A program made the translations under genes and the position numbers. DNA of 64,000 nt from Diplolepis rosae. Lineage: Eukaryota > Arthropoda > Insecta > Hymenoptera > Diplolepididae. The stretch lies in the NCBI GenBank assembly GCA_030998225.1, contig JAPYXD010000170.1, positions 186,001-250,000 on the forward strand, written 5' to 3'. How positions within the stretch are numbered: the first letter of the stretch is position 1; each line of letters starts with the position of its first letter. Below, piece after piece: positions 53,011 through 64,000 of the stretch. Below the pieces are notes generated by a model, which saw only the letters and a program-made list of their open reading frames with translations, searched no databases and was not told the DNA's origin.

Positions 53011-53732
53011 GTGCATGCTTAATAATCTTAAAAATCGTATTTACACTTTCGTAGGTTAAGTACGAAGTTATATTGTTCGGTTTCATCTCTTCAAGCTATA
53101 TTGAATCCTGTATTATCGAAGATGTCAAATACCAGAATAACAGTTTTTAGCTTCACGAGAAGTGAAAATATTCACATATTATGCAATGTTTGCATATTGT
53201 CTAGTGTCGAACCTAAAAAAGTGAATTATGTCAAAAACCTAAAAATCGTATCCACATTTTCGTATGTTAAACAAAAAGTTTTATTGTTCGCTTTCATCCT
53301 TTTATGCTATATTGAATCGTGTATTATCAAAAATATCAAATATGCGAATAACTGTTTTTAGCATCACGAGAAGTAAAAATGATCACATACTAAGCAATGT
53401 TTGAGTAATGTTTAGTTTCGAACCTTGAAACGTGAATTCTTAATAAACTGAAAAATCGTATTTACACTTTCGTAGGTCAAGTACGAAGTTATATTGTTCG
53501 GTTTCATCTCTTCATGCTATATTGAATCGTGTATTATCAGAGATGTCAAATACCAGAATAACAGTTTTTAGCTTCACGAGAAGTGAAAATATTCACATAT
53601 TCTGCAATGTTTGCATATTGTCTAGTGTCGAACCTAAAAAAGTGAATTATGTCAAAAACCTAAAAATCGTATCCGCATTTTCGTATGTTAAACAAAAAGT
53701 TTTATTGTTCGCTTTCATCCTTTTATGCTATA

Positions 53733-54624
53733 TTGAATCGTGTATTATCAAAAATATCAAATATGCGAATAAATGTTTTTAGCTTCACGAGAAGTAAAAA
53801 TGATCACATGCTACGCAATTTTTGAGTAATTTTTAGTTTCGAACCTTGAAACGTGCATGCTTAATAATCTCAAAAATCGTAATTACACTTTCGTAGGTTT
53901 AGTACGAAGTTATAGTGTATTATCGAAGTTGCCAAATATGAGAATAACAGTTTTTAGCATCACTAGAAGTAAAAATGTTCACATACTACGCAATGTTTGA
54001 GTAATGTTTAGTTTCGAATCTTGAAACATTCATGCTTAATAAACTGAAAAATCGTATTTACACTTTCGTAGGTCAAGTACAAAGTTATATTGTTCGGTTT
54101 CATCTTTTCATGCTATATTGAATGGTGTATTATCGAAGTTTCCAAATATGAGAATAACAGTTTTTAGCATCACGAGAAGTAAAAATGTTCACATACTACG
54201 CAATGTTTGAGTAATGTTTAGTTCGTGTAATCGTGTATTATCGAATATGTCAAATACCAGAATAACAGTTTTTAGCTTCGCGAGAAGCAAAAATATTCAC
54301 ATATTATACAATGTTTTCATATTATCTAGTGTCGAACCTAAAAAAGTGAATTATGTCAAAAACCTAAAAATCGTATCCGCATTTTCGTATGTTAAACAAA
54401 AAGTTTTATTGTTCGCTTTCATCATTTTATGCTATATTGAATCGTGTATTATCAAAAATATCAAATATGCGAATAACTGTTTATAGCATCACGAGAAGTA
54501 AAAATGATTAATTTTTAGTTTCGAACCTTGAAACGTGAATGCTTAATAAACTGAAAAATCGTATTTACACTTTCGTAGGTTAAGTACGAAGTTATATTGT
54601 TCGGTTTCATCTCTTCATGCTATA
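53733..54624 (+). repeat. Island of zone-1-type segments in zone 3
   Basis: B-d35 (53733, with gaataaatg, cgcaatttttgag and aataatctc), H (53908, with tcgaatcttgaaacattc), T (54118), a hybrid-headed A (54226) and a B with a private 22-bp deletion (54437, aaaaatgattaatttttag). The order B-d35, H, T, A equals 7707-8410, 14662-15365 and 23451-24154 in zone 1. It is flanked on both sides by plain zone-3 dimers. Confidence 0.83.
54437..54624 (+). repeat. B unit with a unique 22-bp deletion (188 bp)
   Basis: The 22 bp normally between aaaaatgat and taatttttag (cacatgctacgcaatg and flank) are missing near 54509. The distance from 54437 to the next A at 54625 is 188 instead of 210. It is seen once only. 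Confidence 0.82.
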
Positions 54625-56514
54625 TTGAATCGTGTATTATCGAAGTTGCCAAATATGCGAATAACAGTTTTTAGCTTCACGAGAAGTGAAAATATTCACA
54701 TATTCTGCAATGTTTGCATATTGTCTAGTGTCGAACCTAAAAAAGTGAATTATGTCAAAAACCTAAAAATCGTATCCGCATTTTCGTATGTTAAACAAAA
54801 AGTTTTATTGTTCGCTTTCATCCTTTTATGCTATATTGAATCGTGTATTATCAAAAATATCAAATATGCGAATAACTGTTTTTAGCATCACGAGAAGTAA
54901 AAATGATCACATGCTACGCAATGTTTGAGTAATTTTTAGTTTCGAACCTTGAAACGTGCATGCTTAATAATCTTAAAAATCGTAATTACACTTTCGTAGG
55001 TTTAGTACGAAGTTATATTGTTCGGTTTCATCTCTTCAAGCTATATTAAATCCTATATTATCGAAGTTGTCAAATACCAGAATAACAGTTTTTAGCTTCA
55101 CGAGAAGTGAAAATATTCACATATTATGCAATGTTTGCATATTGTCTAGTGTCGAACCTAAAAAAGTGAATTATGTCAAAAACCTAAAAATCGTATCCGC
55201 ATTTTCGTATGTTAAACAAAAAGTTTTATTGTTCGCTTTCATCCTTTTATGCTATATTGAATCGTGTATTATCAAAAATATCAAATATGCGAATAACTGT
55301 TTTTAGCATCACGAGAAGTAAAAATGTTCACATACTAAGCAATGTTTGAGTAATGTTTAGTTTCGAACCTTGAAACGTGCATGCTTAATAAACTTAAAAA
55401 TCGTATTTAAACTTTCGTAGGTTAAGCACGAAGTAATATTGTTCGGTTTCTCCTTTTCATGCTATATTGAATTGTGTATTATCGAAGTTGCCAAATATGA
55501 GAATAACAGTTTTTAGCTTCGCGAGAAGTAAAAATATTCACATATTATGCAATGTTTGCATATTATCTAGTGTCGAACCTAAAAAAGTGAATTATGTCAA
55601 AAACCTAAAAATCGTATCCGCATTTTCGTATGTTAAACAAAAAGTTTTATTGTTCGCTTTCATCCTTTTATGCTATATTGAATCGTGTATTATCAAAAAT
55701 ATCAAATATGCGAATAACTGTTTTTAGCTTCACGAGAAGTAAAAATGATCACATGCTACGCAATGTTTGAGTAATTTTTAGTTTCGAACCTTGAAACGTG
55801 CATGCTTAATAATCTTAAAAATCGTAATTACACTTTCGTAGGTTTAGTACGAAGTTATATTGTTCGGTTTCATCTCTTCAAGCTATATTAAATCCTATAT
55901 TATCGAAGTTGTCAAATACCAGAATAACAGTTTTTAGCTTCACGAGAAGTGAAAATATTCACATATTATGCAATGTTTTCATATTGTCTAGTGTCGAACC
56001 TAAATAAGTGAATTATGTCAAAAACCTAAAAATCGTATCCACATTTTCGTATGTTAAATAAAAAGTTTTATTGTTCGCTTTCATCCTTTTATGCTATATT
56101 GAATGGTGTATTATCAAAAATATCAAATATGCGAATAACTGTTTATAGCATCACGAGAAGTAAAAATGATCACATACTAAGCAATGTTTGAGTAATGTTT
56201 AGTTTCGAACCTTGAAACATGCATGCTTAATAAACTGAAAAATCGTATTTACACTTTCGTAGGTCAAGTACGTAAGTAGTTATATTGTTCGGTTTCATCT
56301 TTGCATGCTATATTGAATGGTGTATTATCGAAGTTGCCAAATATGAGAATAACAGTTTTTAGCTTCGCGAGAAGCAAAAATATTCACATATTATACAATG
56401 TTTTCATATTATCTAGTGTCGAACCTAAAAAAGTGAATTATGTCAAAAACCTAAAAATCGTATCCGCATTTTCGTATGTTAAACAAAAAGTTTTATTGTT
56501 GGCTTTCATCCTTT

Positions 56515-56540
56515 TATGCTAATGCTTTTATGCTTTTATT
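56515..56540 (+). repeat. 15-bp expansion of the A/B junction (second copy)
   Basis: The same atgcttttatgc expansion as near 42902. The preceding A halves also share rare variants (gagaagcaaaaatattc, attatacaatgttttc) and follow a B+4 unit in both places. This segment was therefore copied as a block. Confidence 0.8.
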
Positions 56541-57380
56541 GAATGGTGTATTATCAAAAATATCAAATATGCGAATAACTGTTTTTAGCATCACGAGAAG
56601 TAAAAATGTTCACATACTACGCAATGTTTGAGTAATGTTTAGTTTCGAACCTTGAAACGTGAATGCTTAATAAACTGAAAAATCGTATTTACACTTTCGT
56701 AGGTCAAGTACGAAGTTATATTGTTCGGTTTCATCTCTTCATGCTATATTGAATCGTGTATTATCAGAGATGTCAAATACCAGAATAACAGTTTTTAGCT
56801 TCACGAGAAGTGAAAATATTCACATATTCTGCAATGTTTGCATATTGTCTAGTGTCGAACCTAAAAAAGTGAATTATGTCAAAAACCTAAAAATCGTATC
56901 CGCATTTTCGTATGTTAAACAAAAAGTTTTATTGTTCGCTTTCATCCTTTTATGCTATATTGAATCGTGTATTATCAAAAATATCAAATATGCGAATAAC
57001 TGTTTTTAGCATCACGAGAAGTAAAAATGATCACATGCTACGCAATGTTTGAGTAATTTTTAGTTTCGAACCTTGAAACGTGCATGCTTAATAATCTTAA
57101 AAATCGTAATTACACTTTCGTAGGTTTAGTACGAAGTTATATTGTTCGGTTTCATCTCTTCAAGCTATATTGAATCGTGTATTATCGAAGATGTCAAATA
57201 CCAGAATAACAGTTTTTAGCTTCACGAGAAGTGAAAATATTCACATATTATGCAATGTTTGCATATTGTCTAGTGTCGAACCTTAAAAAGTGAATTATGT
57301 CAAAAACCTAAAAATCGTATCCGCATTTTCGTATGTTAAACAAAAAGTTTTATTGTTCGCTTTCATCCTTTTATGCTATA

Positions 57381-57800
57381 TTGAATGGTGTATTATCGAA
57401 GTTGCCAAATATGAGAATAACAGTTTTTAGCATCACTAGAAGTAAAAATGTTCACATACTACGCAATGTTTGAGTAATGTTTAGTTTCGAATCTTGAAAC
57501 ATTCATGCTTAATAAACTGAAAAATCGTATTTACACTTTCGTAGGTCAAGTACAAAGTTATATTGTTCGGTTTCATCTTTTCATGCTATATTGAATGGTG
57601 TATTATCGAAGTTGCCAAATATGAGAATAACAGTTTTTAGCATCACTAGAAGTAAAAATGTTCACATACTACGCAATGTTTGAGTAATGTTTAGTTTCGT
57701 ACCTTGAAACGTGCATGCTTAGTAAACTGAAAAATCGTATTTACTCTTTCGTAGGTTAAGCACGAAGTAATATTGTTCGGTTTCTCCTTTTCATGCTATA
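57381..57800 (+). repeat. Two H hybrids in tandem
   Basis: H units at 57381 and 57591 follow an A at 57170 with no plain B between. Both carry catcactagaag; the first has tcgaatcttgaaacattc and the second tcgtaccttgaaacg. The block matches zone-1 H/T material (compare 7882-8199) but without the T truncation, and may represent the untruncated ancestor of T. Confidence 0.75.
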
Positions 57801-60800
57801 TTGAATTGTGTATTATCGAAAATGCCAAATATGAGAATAACAGTTTTTAGCTTCACGAGAAGTGAAAATATTCACATATTATGCAATGTTTGCATATTGT
57901 CTAGTGTCGAACCTAAAAAAGTGAATTATGTCAAAAACCTAAAAATCGTATCCGCATTTTCGTATGTTAAACAAAAAGTTTTATTGTTCGCTTTCATCCT
58001 TTTATGCTATATTGAATCGTGTATTATCAAAAATATCAAATATGCGAATAACTGTTTATAGCATCACGAGAAGTAAAAATGATCACATACTACGCAATGT
58101 TTGAGTAATGTTTAGTTTCGAACCTTGAAACGTGAATGCTTAATAAACTGAAAAATCGTATTTACACTTTCGTAGGTCAAGTACGAAGTTATATTGTTCG
58201 GTTTCATCTCTTCATGCTATATTGAATCGTGTATTATCAGAGATGTCAAATACCAGAATAACAGTTTTTAGCTTCACGAGAAGTGAAAATATTCACATAT
58301 TCTGCAATTTTTGCATATTGTCTAGTGTCGAACCTAAAAAAGTGAATTATGTCAAAAACCTAAAAATCGTATCCGCATTTTCGTATGTTAAACAAAAAGT
58401 TTTATTGTTCGCTTTCATCAGTTTATGCTATATTGAATCGTGTATTATCAAAAATATCAAATATGCGAATAACTGTTTTTAGCATCACGAGAAGTAAAAA
58501 TGATCACATACTACGCAATGTTTGAGTAATTTTTAGTTTCGAACCTTGAAACGTGCATGCTTAATAATCTTAAAAATCGTATTTACACTTTCGTAGGTTT
58601 AGTACGAAGTTATATTGTTCGGTTTCATCTCTTCAAGCTATATTGAATCCTGTATTATCGAAGATGTCAAATACCAGAATAACAGTTTTTAGCTTCACGA
58701 GAAGTGAAAATATTCACATATTATGCAATGTTTGCATATTGTCTAGTGTCGAACCTAAAAAAGTGAATTATGTCAAAAACCTAAAAATCGTATCCGCATT
58801 TTCGTATGTTAAACAAAAAGTTTTATTGTTCGCTTTCATCATTTTATGCTATATTGAATCGTGTATTATCAAAAATATCAAATATGCGAATAACTGTTTT
58901 TAGCATCACGAGAAGTAAAAATGATCACATACTAAGCAATGTTTGAGTAATGTTTAGTTTCGAACCTTGAAACGTGCATGCTTAATAAACTGAAAAATCG
59001 TATTTACACTTTCGTAGGTCAAGTACGAAGTTATATTGTTCGGTTTCATCTTTTCATGCTATATTGAATGGTGTATTATCGAAGCTGCCACATATGAGAA
59101 TAACAGTTTTTAGCATCACGAGAATTGAAAATATTCACATATTATGCAATGTTTGCATATTGTCTAGTGTCGAACCTAAAAAAGTGAATTATGTCAAAAA
59201 CCTAAAAATCGTATCCGCATTTTCGTATGTTAAACAAAAAGTTTTATTGTTCGCTTTCATCCTTTTATGCTATATTGAATCGTGTATTATCAAAAATATC
59301 AAATATGCGAATAACTGTTTTTAGCATCACGAGAAGTAAAAATGATCACATACTACGCAATGTTTGAGTAATGTTTAGTTTCGAACCTTGAAACGTGCAT
59401 GCTTAATAAACTGAAAAATCGTATTTACACTTTCGTAGGTCAAGTACGAAGTAATATTGTTCGGTTTCTCCTTTTCATGCTATATTGAATTGTGTATTAT
59501 CGAAGTTGCCAAATATGAGAATAACAGTTTTTAGCTTCGCGAGAAGTAAAAATATTCACATATTATGCAATTTTTGCATATTATCTAGTGTCGAACCTAA
59601 AAAAGTGAATTATGTCAAAAACCTAAAAATCGTATCCACATTTTCGTATGTTAAATAAAAAGTTTTATTGTTCGCTTTCATCCTTTTATGCTATATTGAA
59701 TGGTGTATTATCAAAAATATCAAATATGCGAATAACTGTTTTTAGCATCACGAGAAGTAAAAATGTTCACATACTACGCAATGTTTGAGTAATGTTTAGT
59801 TTCGAACCTTGAAACGTGCATGCTTAATAATCTTAAAAATCGTATTTACACTTTCGTAGGTTTAGTACGAAGTTATATTGTTCGGTTTCATCTCTTCAAG
59901 CTATATTGAATCCTGTATTATCGAAGATGTCAAATACCAGAATAACAGTTTTTAGCTTCACGAGAAGTGAAAATATTCACATATTATGCAATGTTTGCAT
60001 ATTGTCTAGTGTCGAACCTAAAAAAGTGAATTATGTCAAAAACCTAAAAATCGTATCCGCATTTTCGTATGTTAAATAAAAAGTTTTATTGTTCGCTTTC
60101 ATCCTTTTATGCTATATTGAATGGTGTATTATCAAAAATATCAAATATGCGAATAACTGTTTTTAGCATCACGAGAAGTAAAAATGATCACATACTAAGC
60201 AATGTTTGAGTAATGTTTAGTTTCGAACCTTGAAACGTGCATGCTTAATAAACTGAAAAATCGTATTTACACTTTCGTAGGTCAAGTACGAAGTTATATT
60301 GTTCGGTTTCATCTTTTCATGCTATATTGAATGGTGTATTATCGAAGTTGCCAAATATGAGAATAACAGTTTTTAGCTTCGCGAGAAGTAAAAATATTCA
60401 CATATTATACAATGTTTTCATATTATCTAGTGTCGAACCTAAAAAAGTGAATTATGTCAAAAACCTAAAAATCGTATCCACATTTTCGTATGTTAAGTAA
60501 AAAGTTTTATTGTTCGCTTTCATCCTTTTATGCTATATTGAATCGTGTATTATCAAAAATATCAAATATGCGAATAACTGTTTTTAGCATCACGAGAAGT
60601 AAAAATGTTCACATACTACGCAATGTTTGAGTAATGTTTAGTTTCGAACCTTGAAACGTGCATGCTTAATAAACTGAAAAATCGTATTTACACTTTCGTA
60701 GGTTAAGCACGAAGTAATATTGTTCGGTTTCATCGTTTCATGCTATATTGAATGGTGTATTATCGAAGTTGCCAAATATGAGAATAACAGTTTTTAGCTT

Positions 60801-61800
60801 CACGAGAAGTGAAAATATTCACATATTCTGCAATGTTTGCATATTGTCTAGTGTCGAACCTAAAAAAGTGAATTATGTCAAAAACCTAAAAATCGTATCC
60901 ACATTTTCGTATGTTAAACAAAAAGTTTTATTGTTCGCTTTCATCCTTTTATGCTATATTGAATCGTGTATTATCAAAAATATCAAATATGCGAATAACT
61001 GTTTTTAGCATCACGAGAAGTAAAAATGATCTCATGCTACGCAATGTTTGAGTAATTTTTAGTTTCGAACCTTGAAACGTGCATGCTTAATAATCTTAAA
61101 AATCGTATTTACACTTTCGTAGGTTAAGCACGAAGTAGTATTGTTCGGTTTCTCCTTTTCATGCTATATTGAATTGTGTATTATCGAAGTTGCCAAATAT
61201 GAGAATAACAATTTTTAGCTTCACGAGAAGTGAAAATATTCACATACTATGCAATGTTTGCATATTTTCTAGTGTTGAACCTAAAAAAGTGAATTGTGTC
61301 AAAAACCTAAAAATCGTATCCACATTTTCGTATGTTAAATAAAAAGTTTTATTGTTCGCTTTCATCCATTTATGCTATATTGAATGGTGTATTATCAAAA
61401 ATATCAAATATGCGAATAACTGTTTTTAGCATCACGAGAAGTAAAAATGATCACATACTACGCAATGTTTGAGTAATGTTTAGTTTCGAACCTTGAAACG
61501 TGAATGCTTAATAAACTGAAAAATCGTATTTACACTTTCGTAGGTCAAGTACGAAGTTATATTGTTCGGTTTCATCTCTTCATGCTATATTGAATCGTGT
61601 ATTATCAGAGATGTCAAATACCAGAATAACAGTTTTTAGCTTCACGAGAAGTGAAAATATTCACATATTCTGCAATGTTTGCATATTGTCTAGTGTCGAA
61701 CCTAAAAAAGTGAATTATGTCAAAAACCTAAAAATCGTATCCGCATTTTCGTATGTTAAACAAAAAGTTTTATTGTTCGCTTTCATCGTTTTATGCTATA
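57801..61800 (+). repeat. Indel-free 421-bp ladder
   Basis: A halves begin at 57801, 58222, 58643, 59064, 59485, 59906, 60327, 60748, 61169 and 61590: nine successive intervals of exactly 421 bp, the longest perfectly phased run I mapped. Heads alternate irregularly between the cgaagttgcc, cgaagatgtc and cagagatgtc classes. The run is therefore length-homogeneous but not sequence-identical. It ends at a B-d35 unit (61801). Confidence 0.92.
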
Positions 61801-64000
61801 TTGAATCGTGTATTATCAAAAATATCAAATATGCGAATAACTGTTTTTAGCATCACGAGAAGTAAAAATGATCACATACTAAGCAATGTTTGAGTAATGT
61901 TTCGTTTCGAAACTTGAAACGTGCATGCTTAATAAACTGAAAAATCGTATTTACACTTTCGTAGGTTTAGTACGAAGTTATAGTGTATTATCGAAGTTGC
62001 CAAATATGAGAATAACAGTTTTTAGCATCACTAGAAGTAAAAATGTTCACATACTACGCAATGTTTTAGTGATGTTATTTTTCAAACCTTGAAACGTGCA
62101 TGCTTAATAAACTGAAAAATCGTATTCGCATTTTCGTATGTTAAACAAGAAGTTTTATTGTTCGCTTTCATCTTTTCATACTATATCGAATCGTGTATCA
62201 TCAAAAATATCAAATATGCGAATAACTGTATTTAGCTTCACAAGAAGTAAAAATGATCACATGGTACGCAATGTTTGAGTAATTTTTAGTTTCGAACCTT
62301 GAAACGTGCATGCTTAATAATCTTAAAAATCGTATTTACACTTTTGTAGGATTAGTACGAAGTTATATTATTCGGTTTCATCTCTTCAAGCTATATTGAA
62401 TCCTGTATTATCGAAGATGTCAAATACCAGAATAACAGTTTTTAGCTTCACGAGAAGTGAAAATATTCACATATTATGCAATGTTTGCATATTGTCTAGT
62501 GTCGAACCTTAAAAAGTGAATTATGTCAAAAACCTAAAAATCGTATCCGCATTTTCGTATGCTAAACAAAAAGTTTTATTGTTCGCTTTCATACTTTTGT
62601 GCTATATTGAATAGTGTATTATCAAAAATATCAAATATACGAATAACTGTTTTTAGCATCTCGAGAAGTAAAAATGATCACATACTACGCAATGTTTGAG
62701 TAATGTTCATTTTCGAACTTTGAAACATGCAAGCTTAATAAACTGAAAAATCGTATTTACACTTTCGTAGGTCAAGTACAAAGTAATATTGTTCGGTTTC
62801 ATCTTTTCATGCTATATTGAATGGTGTATTATCGAAGTTGCCAAATATGAGAATAACAGTTTTTAGCATCACGAGAAGTAAAAATGTTCACATACTACGC
62901 AATGTTTGCATATTGTCTAGTGTCGAACCTATAAAAGTGAATTTTGTCAAAAACCTAAAAATCGTATTCGCATTTTCGTATGTTAAACAAGAATTTTTAT
63001 TGTTCGCTTTCATCCTTTTATGCTATATTGAATCGTGTACTATCAAAAATATCAAATATACGAATAACTGTTTTTAGCATCACGAGAAGTAAAAATGTTC
63101 ACATACTACGCAATGTTTGAGTAATGTTTAGTTTCGTACCTTGAAACGTGCATGCTTAGTAAACTGAAAAATCGTATTTACTCTTTCGTAGGTTAAGCAC
63201 GAAGTAATATTGTTCGGTTTTTCCTTTTCATGCTATATTGAATTGTGTATTATCGAAGTTGCCAAATATGAGAATAACAGATTTTAGCTTCGCGAGAAGT
63301 AAAAATATTCACATATTATGCAATGTTTGCATATTATCTAGTGTCGAACCTAAAAAAGTGAATTATGTCAAAAACCTAAAAATCGTATCCGCATTTTCGT
63401 ATGTTAAATAAAAAGTTTTATTGTTCGCTTTCATCCTTTTATGCTATATTGAATGGTGTATTATCAAAAATATCAAATATGCGAATAACTGTTTTTAGCA
63501 TCACGAGAAGTAAAAATGTTCACATACTACGCAATGTTTGAGTAATGTTTAGTTTCGAACCTTGAAACGTGAATGCTTAATAAACTGAAAAATCGTATTT
63601 ACACTTTCGTAGGTCAAGTACGAAGTTATATTGTTCGGTTTCATTACTTCATGCTATATTCAATCGTGTATTATCAGAGATGTCAAATACCAGAATAACA
63701 GTTTTTAGCTTCACGAGAAGTGAAAATATTCACATATTCTGCAATGTTTGCATATTGTCTAGTGTCGAACCTAAAAAAGTGAATTATGTCAAAAACCTAA
63801 AAATCGTATCCGCATTTTCGTATGTTAAACAAAAAGTTTTATTGTTCGCTTTCATCCTTTTATGCTATATTGAATCGTGTATTATCAAAAATATCAAATA
63901 TGCGAATAACTGTTTTTAGCTTCACGAGAAGTAAAAATGATCACATGCTACGCAATGTTTGAGTAATTTTTAGTTTCGAACCTTGAAACGTGCATGCTTA

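Larger units (their letters stand above)
52680..53100 (+). repeat. Reference 421-bp AB dimer
   Basis: A clean, full-length dimer used here as the yardstick. A is 52680-52890 (211 bp) and B is 52891-53100 (210 bp). The neighbouring dimers at 52259, 53101 and 53522 have exactly the same length. A and B align along their whole length with small internal shifts. They differ most in the head (cgaagttgcc against caaaaatatc), in the middle (tgcatattgtctagtgtcgaa against gagtaatgtttagtttcgaa), and in the segment before ttttcgta or ctttcgta. This is the pattern expected when a monomer array diverges and is then amplified as a dimer. Confidence 0.95.
52891..53100 (+). repeat. B half-unit, type copy (210 bp)
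   Basis: The B form has the head caaaaatatcaaatatgcg, then gatcacatactacgcaatg, tttgagtaatgtttag, tttcgaaccttgaaac, a catgcttaata segment and a tail in ttgttcggtttcatc. Sub-variants include catctcgagaag, cttcacgagaag or catcacgagaag; gtttag, ctttag or ttttag; aataatctt, aataatctc or aataaactg; and gtttagtac, gtcaagtac or gttaagcac. These correlate with position in the zone-1 HOR and can be used to assign units. Confidence 0.93.
51417..53732 (+). repeat. Second perfectly phased 421-bp run
   Basis: A starts at 51417, 51838, 52259, 52680, 53101 and 53522 are each 421 bp apart. The run begins after a B+4 unit (50783) and a 420-bp dimer. It ends at the B-d35 unit at 53733, which starts an island of zone-1-type segments. 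Confidence 0.9.
1..64000 (+). repeat. Tandem satellite array, 421-bp AB dimer family
   Basis: The same ~210-bp motif, recognised by ctatattgaat, gtgtattatc, tttttagc, gagaagt, gcaatgtttg, tcgaacc, aaaatcgtat, ttttcgta and ttgttcg in that order, repeats head to tail from the first to the last base. Alternate copies belong to two forms, A and B, giving a 421-bp dimer. No unit is inverted, and no stretch of 300 bases falls outside the repeat. Both window edges cut through units (an A tail at base 1, a B unit at 64000), so the array is longer than the window. Nested tandem structure in AT-rich DNA without genes is characteristic of eukaryotic satellite DNA at or near centromeres; that location is inferred. 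No known family is recognised. Confidence 0.98.
43931..64000 (+). repeat. Zone 3: regular dimers, gtgaattatgtc A subfamily
   Basis: Dimers start at 44145, 44566, 45408, 46201, 47204, 47625, 48046, 48467, 48887, 49308, 49729, 50151, 50572, 50997, 51417, 51838, 52259, 52680, 53101, 53522, 54625, 55046, 55467, 55888, 56313, 56749, 57801 and onward to 63659. Interruptions are H hybrids (44987, 45198, 46622, 53908, 57381, 57591, 61976), A-d49 (45829, 46832), and short blocks with B-d35 (53733, 61801) or T (54118). I see no gtgaaatatgtc A unit in this zone. The units look more alike than in zone 1, which fits more recent amplification. Confidence 0.85.

Noticed and set aside
52993..53014. CENP-B box in the B half (ttcgaaccttgaaacgtg)
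   Set aside because: It resembles TTCG....AAACG, but the spacing is three bases too long and the CGGG end is absent, so it does not fit the NTTCGNNNNANNCGGGN consensus.
53011..53020. Z-DNA or protein site at the gtgcatgc / acatgcatgc stretch of B
   Set aside because: It is a short alternating palindrome that varies between units (gtgaatgc, gtgcatgc, acatgcatgc, attcatgc). It is too short and unstable to call a functional site.
482..63919. About one hundred open frames of 60-125 codons on the plus strand with near-identical products
   Set aside because: They are one frame of the satellite unit read over and over, mostly from TTG rather than ATG. Lengths change whenever a unit carries an indel, and no signal, domain or promoter context is seen. 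Not annotated as genes.
1..64000. CRISPR array
   Set aside because: Repeats are ~210/421 bp with no unique spacers; the whole unit repeats. CRISPR repeats are only a few tens of bases and separate distinct spacers.
1..64000. Transposable element or LTR fragments inside the array
   Set aside because: All indels are explained by internal satellite sequence or short slippage. I saw no terminal repeats, target-site duplications, poly-A tails or reverse-transcriptase/transposase-like frames.
1..64000. Bacterial or phage origin with repeated small proteins
   Set aside because: There are no ribosome-binding sites, operons or diverse genes. A 64-kb homogeneous nested tandem repeat is characteristic of eukaryotic satellite DNA.

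Overview
The whole 64 kb window is one uninterrupted block of tandem satellite DNA. I find no protein-coding gene, RNA gene, transposon or unique-sequence gap in it. It looks roughly 70 % A+T by eye, every unit has the same orientation, and the array runs off both ends. This architecture (short monomer, dimer, multi-segment higher-order repeat, HOR) is typical of centromeric or pericentromeric heterochromatin in a eukaryote. I do not recognise the satellite family and cannot name the species.

Basic unit. The array descends from a ~210-bp monomer that split into two forms by eye about three-quarters identical: A (211 bp; head usually cgaagttgcc or cagagatgtc, middle gtgtcgaaccta) and B (210 bp; head caaaaatatc, middle gtttcgaaccttgaaac). 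They alternate as a 421-bp AB dimer. I number every unit from the TTG of ...ctatattgaat... Recurrent variants: A-d13 (198 bp), A-d49 (162 bp), B-d35 (175 bp), B-d101 (109 bp), B+4 (214 bp), T (108 bp, truncated), H (210 bp, A head with B tail) and X (240 bp, B head with A tail plus a 29-bp insert).

Layout. Zone 1 (1 to ~36.8 kb) is a heterogeneous HOR rich in indel variants. B-d101 occurs once per HOR copy, so it delimits copies starting at 518, 7087, 14043, 17366, 22833, 31181 and 35364 (complete lengths 6569, 6956, 3323, 5467, 8348 and 4183 bp). The first two are almost colinear; later ones are deleted, duplicated or reshuffled. Zone 2 (~36.8 to 43.9 kb) is mostly regular 421-bp dimers whose A half mainly carries gtgaaatatgtc. 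Zone 3 (~43.9 to 64 kb) is again regular dimers, but the A half now reads gtgaattatgtc (or gtgaattgtgtc and similar). It includes nine consecutive intervals of exactly 421 bp (57801-61590) and small islands of zone-1-type units.

Interpretation. The indel variants act as natural markers recording unequal crossing-over and conversion. The many 60-125-codon open frames are not genes: one frame recurs in each unit, mostly from a TTG start, and the minus-strand frames are its antisense. The most interesting points are the segment-level HOR history, the zone and subfamily boundaries, the 29-bp-insert hybrid, and a tRNA B-box-like motif on the minus strand of both half-units.
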